DNA from: JBKBII01 sp046299415
GTDB lineage: Bacteria; Pseudomonadota; Gammaproteobacteria; Ectothiorhodospirales; Ectothiorhodospiraceae
Direction: 5' to 3'
Length of the DNA stretch: 64,000 nucleotides
NCBI GenBank assembly: GCA_046299415.1
Contig: JBKBII010000004.1
Span: 62,001 to 126,000 of the forward strand
The notes under the pieces are model-generated. The model did no database searches. It was not told the DNA's origin and saw only the letters and a list, made by a program, of their open reading frames with translations. Positions 15,569 to 24,433 of this stretch are shown here, piece after piece. The number at the start of each line of letters is the position of its first letter. The first letter of the stretch is position 1. Position numbers and translations under genes: made by a program.

Positions 15569-17614
15569 TTGAAGTCGATAATAAATAGACTCGAGCGGCT
15601 TCTCAAACTTGAGCGATCTCACAAGCGCTGGATGATGGTCGGCGCCGATCTCGTCGCGCTTCCCTTCGCTCTTTGGAGTGCCTTTGCGCTGCGCTTGTCG
15701 ACACTCTGGTCGGCGTCAATCGGTGACATACTGATTTGGTTGGCCCCGGTCGTTGCTTTGACTGGGGTTTTTCTGTTTGCGCGTTTAGGGCTCTATCGTG
15801 CCGTCGTCCGCTTCATGGGGGCGCGGGTGATCTGGACCGTGGCGACTGGCGTCGTCGCGCTCGCGCTGGTTTTGATGGCAACGGCCCACGTGCTGGACCT
15901 ATGGTTGCCACGCACCGTGCCCGTGATTTTTGCGCTGGTTGCGTTTGTTTACGTCGCGGGTACGCGTTTCATCGTACGCAGCTGGATTCGTAATCAGGGG
16001 CGTCGGCGGTCGGGTCGTGAGGCTGTGGTGATTTTTGGTGCGGGCGCAGCGGGTGTTCAGTTGGCGTCAGCTCTCGATTCGAGTCAAGCTTTTCGCGTCG
16101 TCGCATTTATTGACGACGATCCGGGTAAACAGGGCACTTCGATCTTGGGCTTGCCTGTTTGGTCGCTGGAGAATTTGGCCGGTAAGATCGAGCGTTACGC
16201 GATCCGACGGATGATCCTGGCAGTGCCTTCCGCGACGAAGTCGGCTCGACGACGCATCCTCGATCGTGTCGAGGCGCTGCCGATCTATGTTCAAACGATA
16301 CCGAGCATCGATGACCTAGCAGCCGGACGCGCGCGCGTCGCAGATGTACGCGATTTGACTCTCGATGAGTTGCTCGGTCGTGAGTCTGTACCCGCTGATC
16401 CTGTTTTGTTGGCTCGCGATATTCAGGGCAAGGGCGTTTTGATCACCGGCGCGGGCGGCTCCATTGGTTCTGAGATGGTGCGTGTCGTGGCCGAGCAGTC
16501 GCCACGCGTCATCGTGTTGTACGAGAGAAATGAGTTTGCACTCTATCGCGTGAGCCAGTCGCTGGAATCCATGCAGGCCGCTGGAACACTGAAGGCGGAG
16601 GTCATCTCGATGCTCGGCTCGGTGACGGACGAGCGCCGTTTGGCGGCAGTTTGTCTGCGCTACGGGATCGAGACCCTCTACCACGCCGCCGCGTATAAGC
16701 ACGTGCCGCTGGTCGAAAGCAACATCGTCGAGGGTGCGCGCAACAATGTGCTGGGCACACTTGCGGTGTTGCGTGCGGGCGCTCGTACGGGTGTGACGCG
16801 TTTGGTGCTGATCAGCACGGATAAGGCGGTCCGGCCGACGAATGTCATGGGTGCGACCAAGCGCTTGGCGGAGATGCTGCTGCAGGTGTTCGCGACGGCG
16901 CGGGGCGCGTCAGCGCTGGATATCGAAGGGTCCCGGGGCGGCCGCGAGCCAGAGGCGCCGCGCCTGGTCGTCACCATGGTTCGCTTTGGCAATGTCTTGG
17001 GGAGTTCGGGCTCGGTGGTGCCGCGTTTTGATGCCCAGATCGCCGCGGGTGGTCCGGTGACGGTGACGCATCCCGAGATTACGCGCTTCTTCATGTCGAT
17101 ACGGGAGGCGGCGGCTTTGGTGATTCAGGCGGGCGCGACGGCCAAGGGCGGCGAGGTTTTTCTGCTCGATATGGGCGAGCCGATCAAGATTCTTGACCTG
17201 GCCAGGCAAATGATTCGGCTACATGGCAAGGACGTGCGTGCTCCGGGTTCCGAGCACGGTGTAGAGATCCGCTTTACCGGTTTACGCCCGGGCGAGAAGT
17301 TGTTCGAAGAGCTGTTGATCGACGGGCAATCTCGCCCGACCGCGCATCCGGCCATTTTCTGTGCGACCGAGCCGCTGCCGACGCCGGATCACATTCGCGA
17401 GGTGCTCGATCGATTGCAAAAGGGCATCAAGGCACAGGACGCGATGCAGGTTCTGGCGGCTCTGCGGCTCGGTGTGCCGGAGTTCAGCCCGGGGCGCGTG
17501 GTCGACTGGATGTGCTGCGACGACGCCGAGGCTGGCGCGGCGTCGAGCATGGATTTGGCGGCTCCGACCACGCATCGACCAGCCGCCGAAACGATCCCGC
17601 AAGAGGTGGGCTGA
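15569..17614 (+). CDS. UDP-GlcNAc C4/C6 dehydratase, WbpM/PglF/CapD type
   Basis: This 681-residue membrane-bound dehydratase has four N-terminal hydrophobic segments (about residues 25-135) and a first Rossmann-like domain (about 140-260). The catalytic extended-SDR domain starts with V-L-I-T-G-A-G-G-S-I-G-S-E near residue 290. The catalytic stretch S-T-D-K-A-V-R-P-T-N-V-M-G-A-T-K has MxxxK in place of the usual YxxxK, as expected for WbpM/PglF enzymes. It makes UDP-2-acetamido-2,6-dideoxy-xylo-hexos-4-ulose, the precursor of QuiNAc, FucNAc or bacillosamine-type sugars. The start is a TTG with AGGAA eight bases upstream; the first ATG codons would cut into the first conserved region. It ends the probable QuiNAc4NAc module. 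Confidence 0.92.
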   Translation: MKSIINRLERLLKLERSHKRWMMVGADLVALPFALWSAFALRLSTLWSASIGDILIWLAPVVALTGVFLFARLGLYRAVVRFMGARVIWTVATGVVALALVLMATAHVLDLWLPRTVPVIFALVAFVYVAGTRFIVRSWIRNQGRRRSGREAVVIFGAGAAGVQLASALDSSQAFRVVAFIDDDPGKQGTSILGLPVWSLENLAGKIERYAIRRMILAVPSATKSARRRILDRVEALPIYVQTIPSIDDLAAGRARVADVRDLTLDELLGRESVPADPVLLARDIQGKGVLITGAGGSIGSEMVRVVAEQSPRVIVLYERNEFALYRVSQSLESMQAAGTLKAEVISMLGSVTDERRLAAVCLRYGIETLYHAAAYKHVPLVESNIVEGARNNVLGTLAVLRAGARTGVTRLVLISTDKAVRPTNVMGATKRLAEMLLQVFATARGASALDIEGSRGGREPEAPRLVVTMVRFGNVLGSSGSVVPRFDAQIAAGGPVTVTHPEITRFFMSIREAAALVIQAGATAKGGEVFLLDMGEPIKILDLARQMIRLHGKDVRAPGSEHGVEIRFTGLRPGEKLFEELLIDGQSRPTAHPAIFCATEPLPTPDHIREVLDRLQKGIKAQDAMQVLAALRLGVPEFSPGRVVDWMCCDDAEAGAASSMDLAAPTTHRPAAETIPQEVG

Positions 17615-18252
17615 CGGAGATCGCGCGCCGGATGTCGCAGCTGACCATCGAACCGCGTTGCGTTGGCGCCTCTTAGGTCGGATGCTACGCCTGCAGAGCG
17701 GGTGAGACTGGTTTGAGGCGATCCAAACGCTCGAATCTGGAGAGCGAGGGCGCAAACGTCGAACGATTTGCGATGTGCGACCTTCGACGCGAGGTTTGCT
17801 CGAGTGGAGCCGTGAATCGTGACGCGGCGGGCTTTTGCGCGGGTGGTGGAGACGGGCATCGGTGATCGCGGATGGCCCAAGCGGCGCGCCGGACCGACTC
17901 GGATGTGTCTGGTGTCGTGGATGATGGTGGCTCGGGGTCCGGGGTCTGGGATGCGGGGCCTGGTATGCGGGGTGTCGCGGCGATGGTGGTCTCGGAGACT
18001 CAGGCGACGCGTTTAGGCTCGCACGGGCCGTCTCAGGGTCGTTTCATGGTTGGTTGGGTGTCGTCGAGTTTGTAACCCTTGGTGATTGATTTTTGGTCGA
18101 TCTTCGCTTGAGTTGTCGACGCGAAGGTCGAAGGCTGCGCCGTACTCAGCGCAGCAGAACGGCGACGAGAACGGCGCGACGTGATGGCGGATGCGATTTC
18201 GGTTTTCGCGTTCCCGGCGAGGGTCTGTTGATATTTTCGATGAGGAGCTGTG
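17615..18252. other. intergenic region before the rml genes
   Basis: These 638 bases are GC-rich with runs of GGGG-type words around 17920-17970. I see no supported gene and no clear terminator. The GAGGAG ribosome binding site of rmlB is at 18242-18247. Confidence 0.45.
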
Positions 18253-19326
18253 GTGAAGATTTTGGTGACGGGCGGGGCAGGTTTTATCGGGTCGGCCGTG
18301 GTGCGTATGCTTTTGCGCAGTACCGATCACGAGGTGGTCAATCTCGATGCGCTGACCTATGCCGGCAATCTCGCGTCACTCGACGAGGTCTTGCCCAGCT
18401 CGCGATATGCTTTCGAGCAGGTCGATTTGCGCGACCGCGACGCCCTGGACGAGGTGTTCGGGCGTCACGCACCTGATGCCTTGATGCATTTGGCCGCGGA
18501 GTCTCACGTCGATCGCTCGATCGCTGCGGCGACGGTTTTTATTGAGACCAACGTTCTCGGCACGTCGAATTTGCTGGAGGCGACGCGTCGATATTGGGCG
18601 GACTTACCCGAGAGTCGTCAGCAGACGTTTCGCTTTCATCATGTCTCGACGGACGAGGTGTTTGGCGATCTCGACGCCGATGCGCCGCCGTTCAATGAGT
18701 CGACGTCGTATGCGCCAAGCTCGCCCTATGCTGCGAGCAAGGCGGCGTCGGATCATTTGGTCAGGGCATGGGCGCGAACGTATGGCTTGCCAGTTGTGGT
18801 ATCGAACTGCTCCAACAACTATGGGCCGTATCAGTTTCCGGAAAAATTGATCCCGCTCATGATTTTGCGGGCCGCTGCGGGCGAGCCCCTGCCTGTGTAC
18901 GGCGATGGTCGGCAGATCCGGGACTGGTTGTTCGTCGACGATCATGCGCGGGCGCTGTTGACCGTGCTCGAGCGGGGCCATGTCGGGGAGACCTACCTCG
19001 TGGGTGGACATAACGAGCGCGACAACCTCGCCGTGGTCACAACGATTTGTGATCACCTCGATCGCCGCCTCGGGCTGCTGCCGTCGGGTCAGCCGCGTCG
19101 GACGCTGATCGGGTTTGTCAAGGATCGGCCGGGCCATGATCGCCGCTATGCCATCGATGCTCGGTTCATCGAGGCCCGTCTCGGTTGGCGTCCGCAGGAG
19201 ACGTTCGAGTCGGGGCTTAAAAAAACGATCGAGTGGTATCTCGCTAATGAAGCATGGATCGAGGGCGTACGCTCGGGCGCCTACCGCGAGTGGATCGATC
19301 GGCAGTACGGTGAGTCGACGGATTGA
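18253..19326 (+). CDS. rmlB: dTDP-glucose 4,6-dehydratase
   Basis: This protein of about 357 residues is an extended SDR with the N-terminal T-G-G-A-G-F-I-G-S NAD motif, the S-T-D-E-V-F-G-D catalytic segment near residue 135, YxxxK as Y-A-A-S-K near 160, and the N-N-Y-G-P-Y-Q-F-P-E-K-L-I-P segment diagnostic of RmlB. It converts dTDP-D-glucose to dTDP-4-keto-6-deoxy-D-glucose, the second step to dTDP-L-rhamnose. Two successive GTG codons (18250, 18253) could start it; the second has better spacing (five bases) from GAGGAG. It is followed by rmlD, rmlA and rmlC, each after 130-320 bases. Confidence 0.95.
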   Translation: MKILVTGGAGFIGSAVVRMLLRSTDHEVVNLDALTYAGNLASLDEVLPSSRYAFEQVDLRDRDALDEVFGRHAPDALMHLAAESHVDRSIAAATVFIETNVLGTSNLLEATRRYWADLPESRQQTFRFHHVSTDEVFGDLDADAPPFNESTSYAPSSPYAASKAASDHLVRAWARTYGLPVVVSNCSNNYGPYQFPEKLIPLMILRAAAGEPLPVYGDGRQIRDWLFVDDHARALLTVLERGHVGETYLVGGHNERDNLAVVTTICDHLDRRLGLLPSGQPRRTLIGFVKDRPGHDRRYAIDARFIEARLGWRPQETFESGLKKTIEWYLANEAWIEGVRSGAYREWIDRQYGESTD

Positions 19327-19561
19327 CGGTGCGCCGCATCGACAAGGCCGGTCGTATCGTGTCGAGCTGACGTGTGTCGCACGTGCAGGCGGACGCCATG
19401 AGTCTGAAATCGATGGGCGTCTCATTGGCTTTGACGAATTCCCGCCGGGGCGGGTGTGTCATGATTCGAGGCGCCGGTGACCGGTTTGTGGCCGATATCC
19501 ATACGGCCGATCAGTGTCAGGCCGAACAAGGCGTGGCCAGTGAATGCGAGGATCGAAACGC

Positions 19562-20488
19562 ATGACGAACGCAGAGCCAAGCGCATCCACGCGGCGTATC
19601 TTAGTCTTGGGTGCGCGCGGCCAGGTCGGTTGGGCGCTCGGTAGGACGTTGGCAACCCATGGAGCGTTGCACGCTTGGGATGTGACGACGCACGCCGAGG
19701 CCGACTTTCTCGATGCCGAGCGTCTTATGCGTGCAGTCGATGCGCTTGATCCGCATTGGGTGATCAACGCTGCGGCTTACACGGCCGTCGATCGGGCCGA
19801 GTCCGAGCCGGAACGAGCAGAAATCATCAATGCACAAATTCCGTCGCAACTGGCCGAGTGGTGCGCCGGGCGGGGCGCGCGATTTGTGCATTACTCGACG
19901 GATTATGTGTTTGATGGCAGCGGCGATGCCCCGCGTCGCGAGGGTGACCCCTGTGCGCCGTTGAATGTCTACGGCCGGACCAAGCTTTTGGGTGAGCAGG
20001 GCGCGCGCGCGAGCGGTGCCGAAGGCTGGATCTTGCGCACGAGCTGGGTGTTTTCTTCGTTTGGTCAGAACTTTGTGCGGACGGTATTGCGGTTGGCGAC
20101 GAGTCGCGAGGATCTCGGCATCGTCGCCGATCAGATCGGGGCGCCGACCAGTGCGGAGTTGCTCGCGGAGATCACGGCTCGCCTGTTGAATGAGACTGAG
20201 CCGCAGGGCATGGAGCTGTTGCATTGCGTCGCTGCGGGCGAGACATCCTGGCATGGTCTGGCCAACGAAGTTCTTCGGGCCGCCCTGGCCGAGGGTTGGG
20301 CGCTCAAAGTGCGGCCCGAGGGCCTTCGCGCGCTCACTACTGCTGAGTACCCAACGCCTGCTCGGCGACCTTTGAATTCGCGCCTCGATACGTCACGTTT
20401 ACAGGCGCGTTTGTCACTCGTTTTGCCTGACTGGCGCGACGGCGTGCGGCGAGCGGTGCACGAACTGAGTCCGCCGGAGCGCGCCTGA
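19562..20488 (+). CDS. rmlD: dTDP-4-dehydrorhamnose reductase
   Basis: This protein of about 308 residues is an SDR-type reductase: L-G-A-R-G-Q-V-G-W at about residue 16, N-A-A-A-Y-T-A-V-D-R-A-E-S-E typical of RmlD, S-T-D-Y-V-F-D-G, and the YxxxK as Y-G-R-T-K. It makes dTDP-L-rhamnose by NAD(P)H-dependent reduction. I chose the ATG at 19562, which has GAGGA nine bases upstream, over the in-frame ATG at 19544. The 235-base gap before it holds no supported gene. Confidence 0.95.
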   Translation: MTNAEPSASTRRILVLGARGQVGWALGRTLATHGALHAWDVTTHAEADFLDAERLMRAVDALDPHWVINAAAYTAVDRAESEPERAEIINAQIPSQLAEWCAGRGARFVHYSTDYVFDGSGDAPRREGDPCAPLNVYGRTKLLGEQGARASGAEGWILRTSWVFSSFGQNFVRTVLRLATSREDLGIVADQIGAPTSAELLAEITARLLNETEPQGMELLHCVAAGETSWHGLANEVLRAALAEGWALKVRPEGLRALTTAEYPTPARRPLNSRLDTSRLQARLSLVLPDWRDGVRRAVHELSPPERA

Positions 20489-20811
20489 ATCGAGGGCCCG
20501 GAGTCGACGCCGTGTAGGCTCAGGCTTCGTTTGGAACTCGGTTTCGTTTGGGAATGGCGTCGCGCGGTGTTGCCGGTGTTTGCGAGCGTCGATTGTGAAC
20601 CGGGTCGCGTTGGGATTGCGTGCGTGGTGTTCGCCGTTCCGGTGCCAGTCATTCGCGGGTTCGGCTCGTCGAGCGCGCTGGGCGTTCGAGTTCAGGCGCG
20701 TTGTGTAGGCTTGGGGCTCGGCCTATCGGCGTCGTCGTAGCGCAACTCGGTGCGGTTTGTTTAGCAAACGCACGTCAGTCTCTCCGATGGATTGGGTGTT
20801 TAGGGTGAAGG
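20489..20811. other. intergenic region between rmlD and rmlA
   Basis: About 320 bases without a supported gene. The word TTCGTTTGG occurs twice near its left end. No terminator is evident. Confidence 0.4.
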
Positions 20812-21753
20812 ATGATGGGTGACGAGATGTCCGCTGCAGGCGAAACCGGCTCGAGCGCTTTTGATCGTTGCGGCTTGATTTTGGCGGGCGGCTCCGGGAC
20901 ACGGCTCTATCCGGTGACATTGGCGACCTGCAAACAGTTATTGCCGGTCTACGACAAGCCGATGATCTATTACCCACTGTCGACGTTGATGCTTGCGGGG
21001 ATTCGCGAGGTGTTGATCATCGCGACGCCGGATGACATGCCGCGGTTCGAGCGACTTTTGGGTGATGGCAGCCAGTGGGGGCTGCAGCTTGAGTACGCCG
21101 TGCAAACCGAGCCGCGCGGTTTGGCCGATGCGTACCGTGTGGGCGCTGGGTTTGTCGATGGCCGCGCGAGTGCGCTGGTGCTGGGCGATAACCTGTTCTA
21201 CGGCCATGACTTGTCGCGGCAGCTCAAGCGGGCGGCGTCACGCGATGGGGCCACGGTGTTTGCTTATCCGGTGCACGATCCCGAGCGCTATGGCGTGGTC
21301 AGCTTTGATGCCGAGGGCCGCGCGCTGGACATCGTGGAAAAGCCGCAAAATCCTACGTCGCGCTACGCCGTTACAGGGCTCTATTTTTTTGACGCCGATG
21401 TCGTTGAGATTGCGGCGTCGATATCGCCATCGAATCGCGGTGAACTCGAGATCACGGACGTCAATCGTGTCTATCTCGAGCGTGGCCGTTTGTCGGTCGA
21501 GCGGTTCGGACGCGGGATGGCGTGGCTGGACACCGGGACTCACGAGTCGCTACTCGAGGCCGGGACATTCATCGAGACGATCGAGCGCCGTCAGGGATTG
21601 AAGGTGGCCTGCCCAGAGGAAATCGCCTGGCGCAGTGGTTGGATCGACGATGCACAGTTGGCCGAGATGGCGGCGGCTTTGAGCAAGACCGGCTACGGCA
21701 CCTATTTGCGCCAGCTTCTGGATCGCCCGACGTTCGACGATATCACTGGGTGA
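20812..21753 (+). CDS. rmlA: glucose-1-phosphate thymidylyltransferase
   Basis: This 313-residue nucleotidyltransferase has L-A-G-G-S-G-T-R-L-Y-P near residue 24, Y-D-K-P-M-I-Y-Y-P-L-S-T-L-M-L-A-G-I, L-G-D-N-L-F-Y-G, E-K-P and the C-terminal E-E-I-A-W-R region. All are typical of the tetrameric short-form RmlA. It condenses dTTP and glucose-1-phosphate, the first and feedback-regulated step to dTDP-L-rhamnose. Compared with the family it has about 15 extra N-terminal residues, so a start at the in-frame ATG at 20827 is possible. AGGG at 20802-20805 favours 20812 or 20815. Confidence 0.95.
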   Translation: MMGDEMSAAGETGSSAFDRCGLILAGGSGTRLYPVTLATCKQLLPVYDKPMIYYPLSTLMLAGIREVLIIATPDDMPRFERLLGDGSQWGLQLEYAVQTEPRGLADAYRVGAGFVDGRASALVLGDNLFYGHDLSRQLKRAASRDGATVFAYPVHDPERYGVVSFDAEGRALDIVEKPQNPTSRYAVTGLYFFDADVVEIAASISPSNRGELEITDVNRVYLERGRLSVERFGRGMAWLDTGTHESLLEAGTFIETIERRQGLKVACPEEIAWRSGWIDDAQLAEMAAALSKTGYGTYLRQLLDRPTFDDITG

Positions 21754-21882
21754 TTGCCGCCTTTGGCTCGGCGGTGATTCGAGTCGATGACGTCGTTGCA
21801 CACACGCGATCCGACTGGATGTCTTTCTGACTTGAATCAGGCGCGTGGTCGGGCGGTGGGGTGTGTTGATTGAGGAGGGCTC

Positions 21883-22428
21883 ATGCAGATCATCGAGACG
21901 GCGATTACAGACGTAAAAATCATTGAGCCGCGTGTGTTTCGTGATGCGCGCGGTTTTTTTCACGAGAACTGGAATGTCGAGCGCTTTGCCGCGATTGGCC
22001 TTGATCTGGTCTTTGTGCAGGACAATCATTCTCGCTCGGGTCGTCACACGCTGCGTGGTTTGCACTATCAGCACCAGTATCCGCAGGGCAAGCTGGTGCG
22101 TGTGGTGCGGGGGGCGGTGTTCGATGTGGCGGTCGATATGCGCCGTTCGTCGCCAACCTTCGGTCGCTGGGTCGGCGTGGTGCTGGATGACGAGCAGTGC
22201 CGCCAGTTGTGGGTGCCGCCGGGCTTTGCGCATGGTTTTTTGACGCTAAGCGAAACGGCCGATTTCGTTTACAAGTGCACCGACTTTTATCATCCGGAGG
22301 ATGAGCACACGATCCGCTGGGACGATGCCGAGATCGGTATCGAGTGGCCGATCGCCGACCCGAGCGAGATTCAGGTGTCTGCGAAAGACGCTGCAGGTAT
22401 CGCGTTTGCGGGCGCTGTGACGTTTTGA
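21883..22428 (+). CDS. rmlC: dTDP-4-dehydrorhamnose 3,5-epimerase
   Basis: This 181-residue cupin enzyme shows F-x-D-x-R-G-F-F-x-E-x-W near residue 20, the Q-D-N-H-S-R-S segment, L-R-G-L-H-Y-Q near residue 63 with the catalytic His, and the W-V-P-P-G-F-A-H-G-F motif. It epimerises C3 and C5 of dTDP-4-keto-6-deoxyglucose. A very good GAGGAGG lies just before the ATG. It closes the rml set in the order B-D-A-C and is the last recognisable gene of the polysaccharide locus. Confidence 0.96.
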   Translation: MQIIETAITDVKIIEPRVFRDARGFFHENWNVERFAAIGLDLVFVQDNHSRSGRHTLRGLHYQHQYPQGKLVRVVRGAVFDVAVDMRRSSPTFGRWVGVVLDDEQCRQLWVPPGFAHGFLTLSETADFVYKCTDFYHPEDEHTIRWDDAEIGIEWPIADPSEIQVSAKDAAGIAFAGAVTF

Positions 22429-22768
22429 TGCGCGTTGATGCGCGTCAGTTTGGAATGGGTATCCGGCTTCTGTGTGGCGCGGTCTGACCGAGCGTCGGTT
22501 CGGGCGCCCAACGGTTTTATCCGCTTTATCCGCTTCTGCCGCCGCCGCTTGGCGCTGCGTTTCTCGATTCTGTGTTGTCGCGGCGGATCTGAACTGGGGC
22601 TGCAGGCGCGCGGGTGGCTCTCGAGCGGACGTTATTTGCGCACTCGCGAGGCGGTGATGATCCTTTTGATTGGCCGCGAGGCTGCGCCGGACTCGAGTGG
22701 GCTCGCGCCGAACGGGCTCGGCTCGGGCCGGCATTGAGGGGCTTGGTGCAGCCTGCGGTACCGCGATG
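22429..22768. other. intergenic region between rmlC and the tRNA gene
   Basis: No supported gene in 340 bases. The stretch separates the polysaccharide locus from a convergent tRNA gene. I do not see a clean intrinsic terminator. Confidence 0.4.
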
Positions 22769-22845
22769 TGGTGGGCCCAGCAGGACTTGAACCTGCGACC
22801 TACCGATTATGAGTCGGCAGCTCTGACCAACTGAGCTATGGGCCC
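22769..22845 (-). tRNA. tRNA with CAU anticodon, probably tRNA-Ile2
   Basis: On the minus strand a 77-nt cloverleaf starts with GGGCCCA, has the D-loop AGCTCAGTTGGTCAGAGC, an anticodon loop CTCATAA (anticodon CAT), a T-arm with GGTTCAAGTCC, and ends GGGCCCACCA with the CCA encoded. A CAU anticodon serves methionine (initiator or elongator) or, after lysidine modification, isoleucine AUA. The anticodon stem flanks (CGA-loop-TCG) match the known gammaproteobacterial ileX/ileY type better than elongator tRNA-Met, and the first pair G-C excludes a typical initiator. Confidence 0.92.
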
Positions 22846-23051
22846 GGGACGCGATAGTGTGCCAGAGGTCGCGGCTGCGGTGGGTTGTGTTTTCGGGCGC
22901 GACACCTCATATCCGGAACTTGATCGTCGTGAGAGGGCCACGCGACGCCGCACGCCCGCGATCTTGCGCGGATTGTTTCCGGGGTAGTCGATGCACTCGC
23001 GTAGCCCGAATGTCGGAGCGCGTCGCCGTCTGTGTTTGATGGGGGTTGATG

Positions 23052-23480
23052 ATGATTCATGTGTGTCCACATTGCCTAAGCTTGAATCGGGTGCCCGAAG
23101 GTCGGCAGCTGGACGCTGCAAAATGCGGCCAGTGCAAGCAGCCGCTGCTGGTTGGACGGCCGATCGAGGTCGATGGTGCGGGTTTGGCGCGATTCATCGA
23201 GAAGCACGAGGGACCTGTGGTGGTGGATTTTTGGGCGCCCTGGTGTGGGCCATGCCGGACGTTCGCGCCGACTTTTGCGCAGGCGGCAGCGCGCTTCGAG
23301 GCCTCTGCGCGATTCTTAAAACTGAATACCGAGGCTGCGCAGGATGCGGCGCAACGCTTTTCGATCCGTTCGATCCCGACGTTGGCCGTGTTTCGTGGTG
23401 GGCGTGAGGTGGCGCGGGTTGCTGGCGCTTTGCCGGGTGCGCAGTTCGAGCAGTGGTTACGTCAATCCTTGGCCGGGTGA
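23052..23480 (+). CDS. trxC: thioredoxin 2 (TrxC type)
   Basis: This protein of about 142 residues has the TrxC layout: an N-terminal zinc-binding segment with C-P-H-C and C-G-Q-C (four cysteines within the first 30 residues), followed by a thioredoxin fold with the W-C-G-P-C active site near residue 66 and a cis-proline S-I-P-T. It reduces disulfides in the cytoplasm and is often oxidative-stress related. TTG at 23046 and ATGs at 23049 and 23052 are all in frame. GGGGG at 23041-23045 gives the best spacing for 23052, which starts directly before the zinc motif, as in E. coli TrxC. Confidence 0.92.
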   Translation: MIHVCPHCLSLNRVPEGRQLDAAKCGQCKQPLLVGRPIEVDGAGLARFIEKHEGPVVVDFWAPWCGPCRTFAPTFAQAAARFEASARFLKLNTEAAQDAAQRFSIRSIPTLAVFRGGREVARVAGALPGAQFEQWLRQSLAG

Positions 23481-23626
23481 CGCTGCGGCCTCGCGGCTTC
23501 AGGCCGTCGTTAGCTGCTTTAGGCCATCGGATGTGGGGCGCTATCGTTAAAGCGTCGATCAGTCCGCTTGTCGCATTGGTATCGATGGAGATTGGTGGCT
23601 GGTACGCTGGTCACTGATCAGCTGAT

Positions 23627-24244
23627 TTGGGGGCGGTTTTGGCTCCGTTTTCGAAATGGGCTTCCGTCGTGTTGGCTGCCGTGGCCGGGACCGCGAGTGT
23701 GTCGGGTGTCGTGTTGGCCGTCATGGTGTACACCCCGCTGTGGATGGATGCGGCTTGCGGCTTTCATGGCCGCTGCGAGGCGTTCGGTCGAGACGAGGCG
23801 CGCGAGCACATTTTTGAGCTCGCGGCGTTTTTTCGCCATCAGGGCACGCTCGACGGGCGCTGGACAGCCAAGGAAATCGCACATTTGAGTGAGGTTCGCG
23901 GTTTCTACGATGTGCTGTTTTTGGCTTGGCCCCTGGTTGTGGTGTTGATGCTTGTGACCCTGCGCCGAGCGCGCGCCCGGGCCGTGGCGGTGACCGTTGC
24001 GGCGTTGACACTGGCGGCGGCGGCGCTTTTGCCGGCGTTCGGCTATGTGTGGGATGAGGTTTTCCACGCGTTGATGTTTGATAACGATTGGTGGAAGAAC
24101 ACCCGTGCGGACGTGTCGTGGTGGATTTTACCGAATCAATTTTTCTTTGCGACGGTCGTCGCGTTTTTGCTGACGTGGAGTGCGATGGCCGCGTTGCTGT
24201 GGGTGTGGGGTTCGGGCGAAGCGGGGCTTGACGAACGTGGATAG
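23627..24244 (+). CDS. DUF1461-like integral membrane protein
   Basis: This protein of about 205 residues has four hydrophobic segments, at about residues 10-35, 98-118, 120-142 and 172-195. The H-L-S-E-V-R segment before helix 2 and the F-H-A-L-M-F-D-N-D-W-W-K segment recall the DUF1461 family of integral membrane proteins of unknown role. No ATG lies near the N-terminus and the likely start is a TTG at 23627 with only a weak ribosome binding site, so the exact start is uncertain. It stands alone between trxC and a dehydrogenase gene. Confidence 0.65.
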   Translation: MGAVLAPFSKWASVVLAAVAGTASVSGVVLAVMVYTPLWMDAACGFHGRCEAFGRDEAREHIFELAAFFRHQGTLDGRWTAKEIAHLSEVRGFYDVLFLAWPLVVVLMLVTLRRARARAVAVTVAALTLAAAALLPAFGYVWDEVFHALMFDNDWWKNTRADVSWWILPNQFFFATVVAFLLTWSAMAALLWVWGSGEAGLDERG

Positions 24245-24433
24245 GGTCACCCGCGGGCTGTGCGGAGTCCGAGTCAACGCTGAATCGAGGATGTGCACGA
24301 TTCGAGACCGTGTCGGTGACGGTGTGTCGGGCGCGCGCAGCGACTTGTTCGAACAGGCCGCGTAGATGGACGCCTCGGGTGATTCTCCGAGCGCTGAAAC
24401 GATGGCGGTTATTCGCAGAATTCGAGGGCGATC

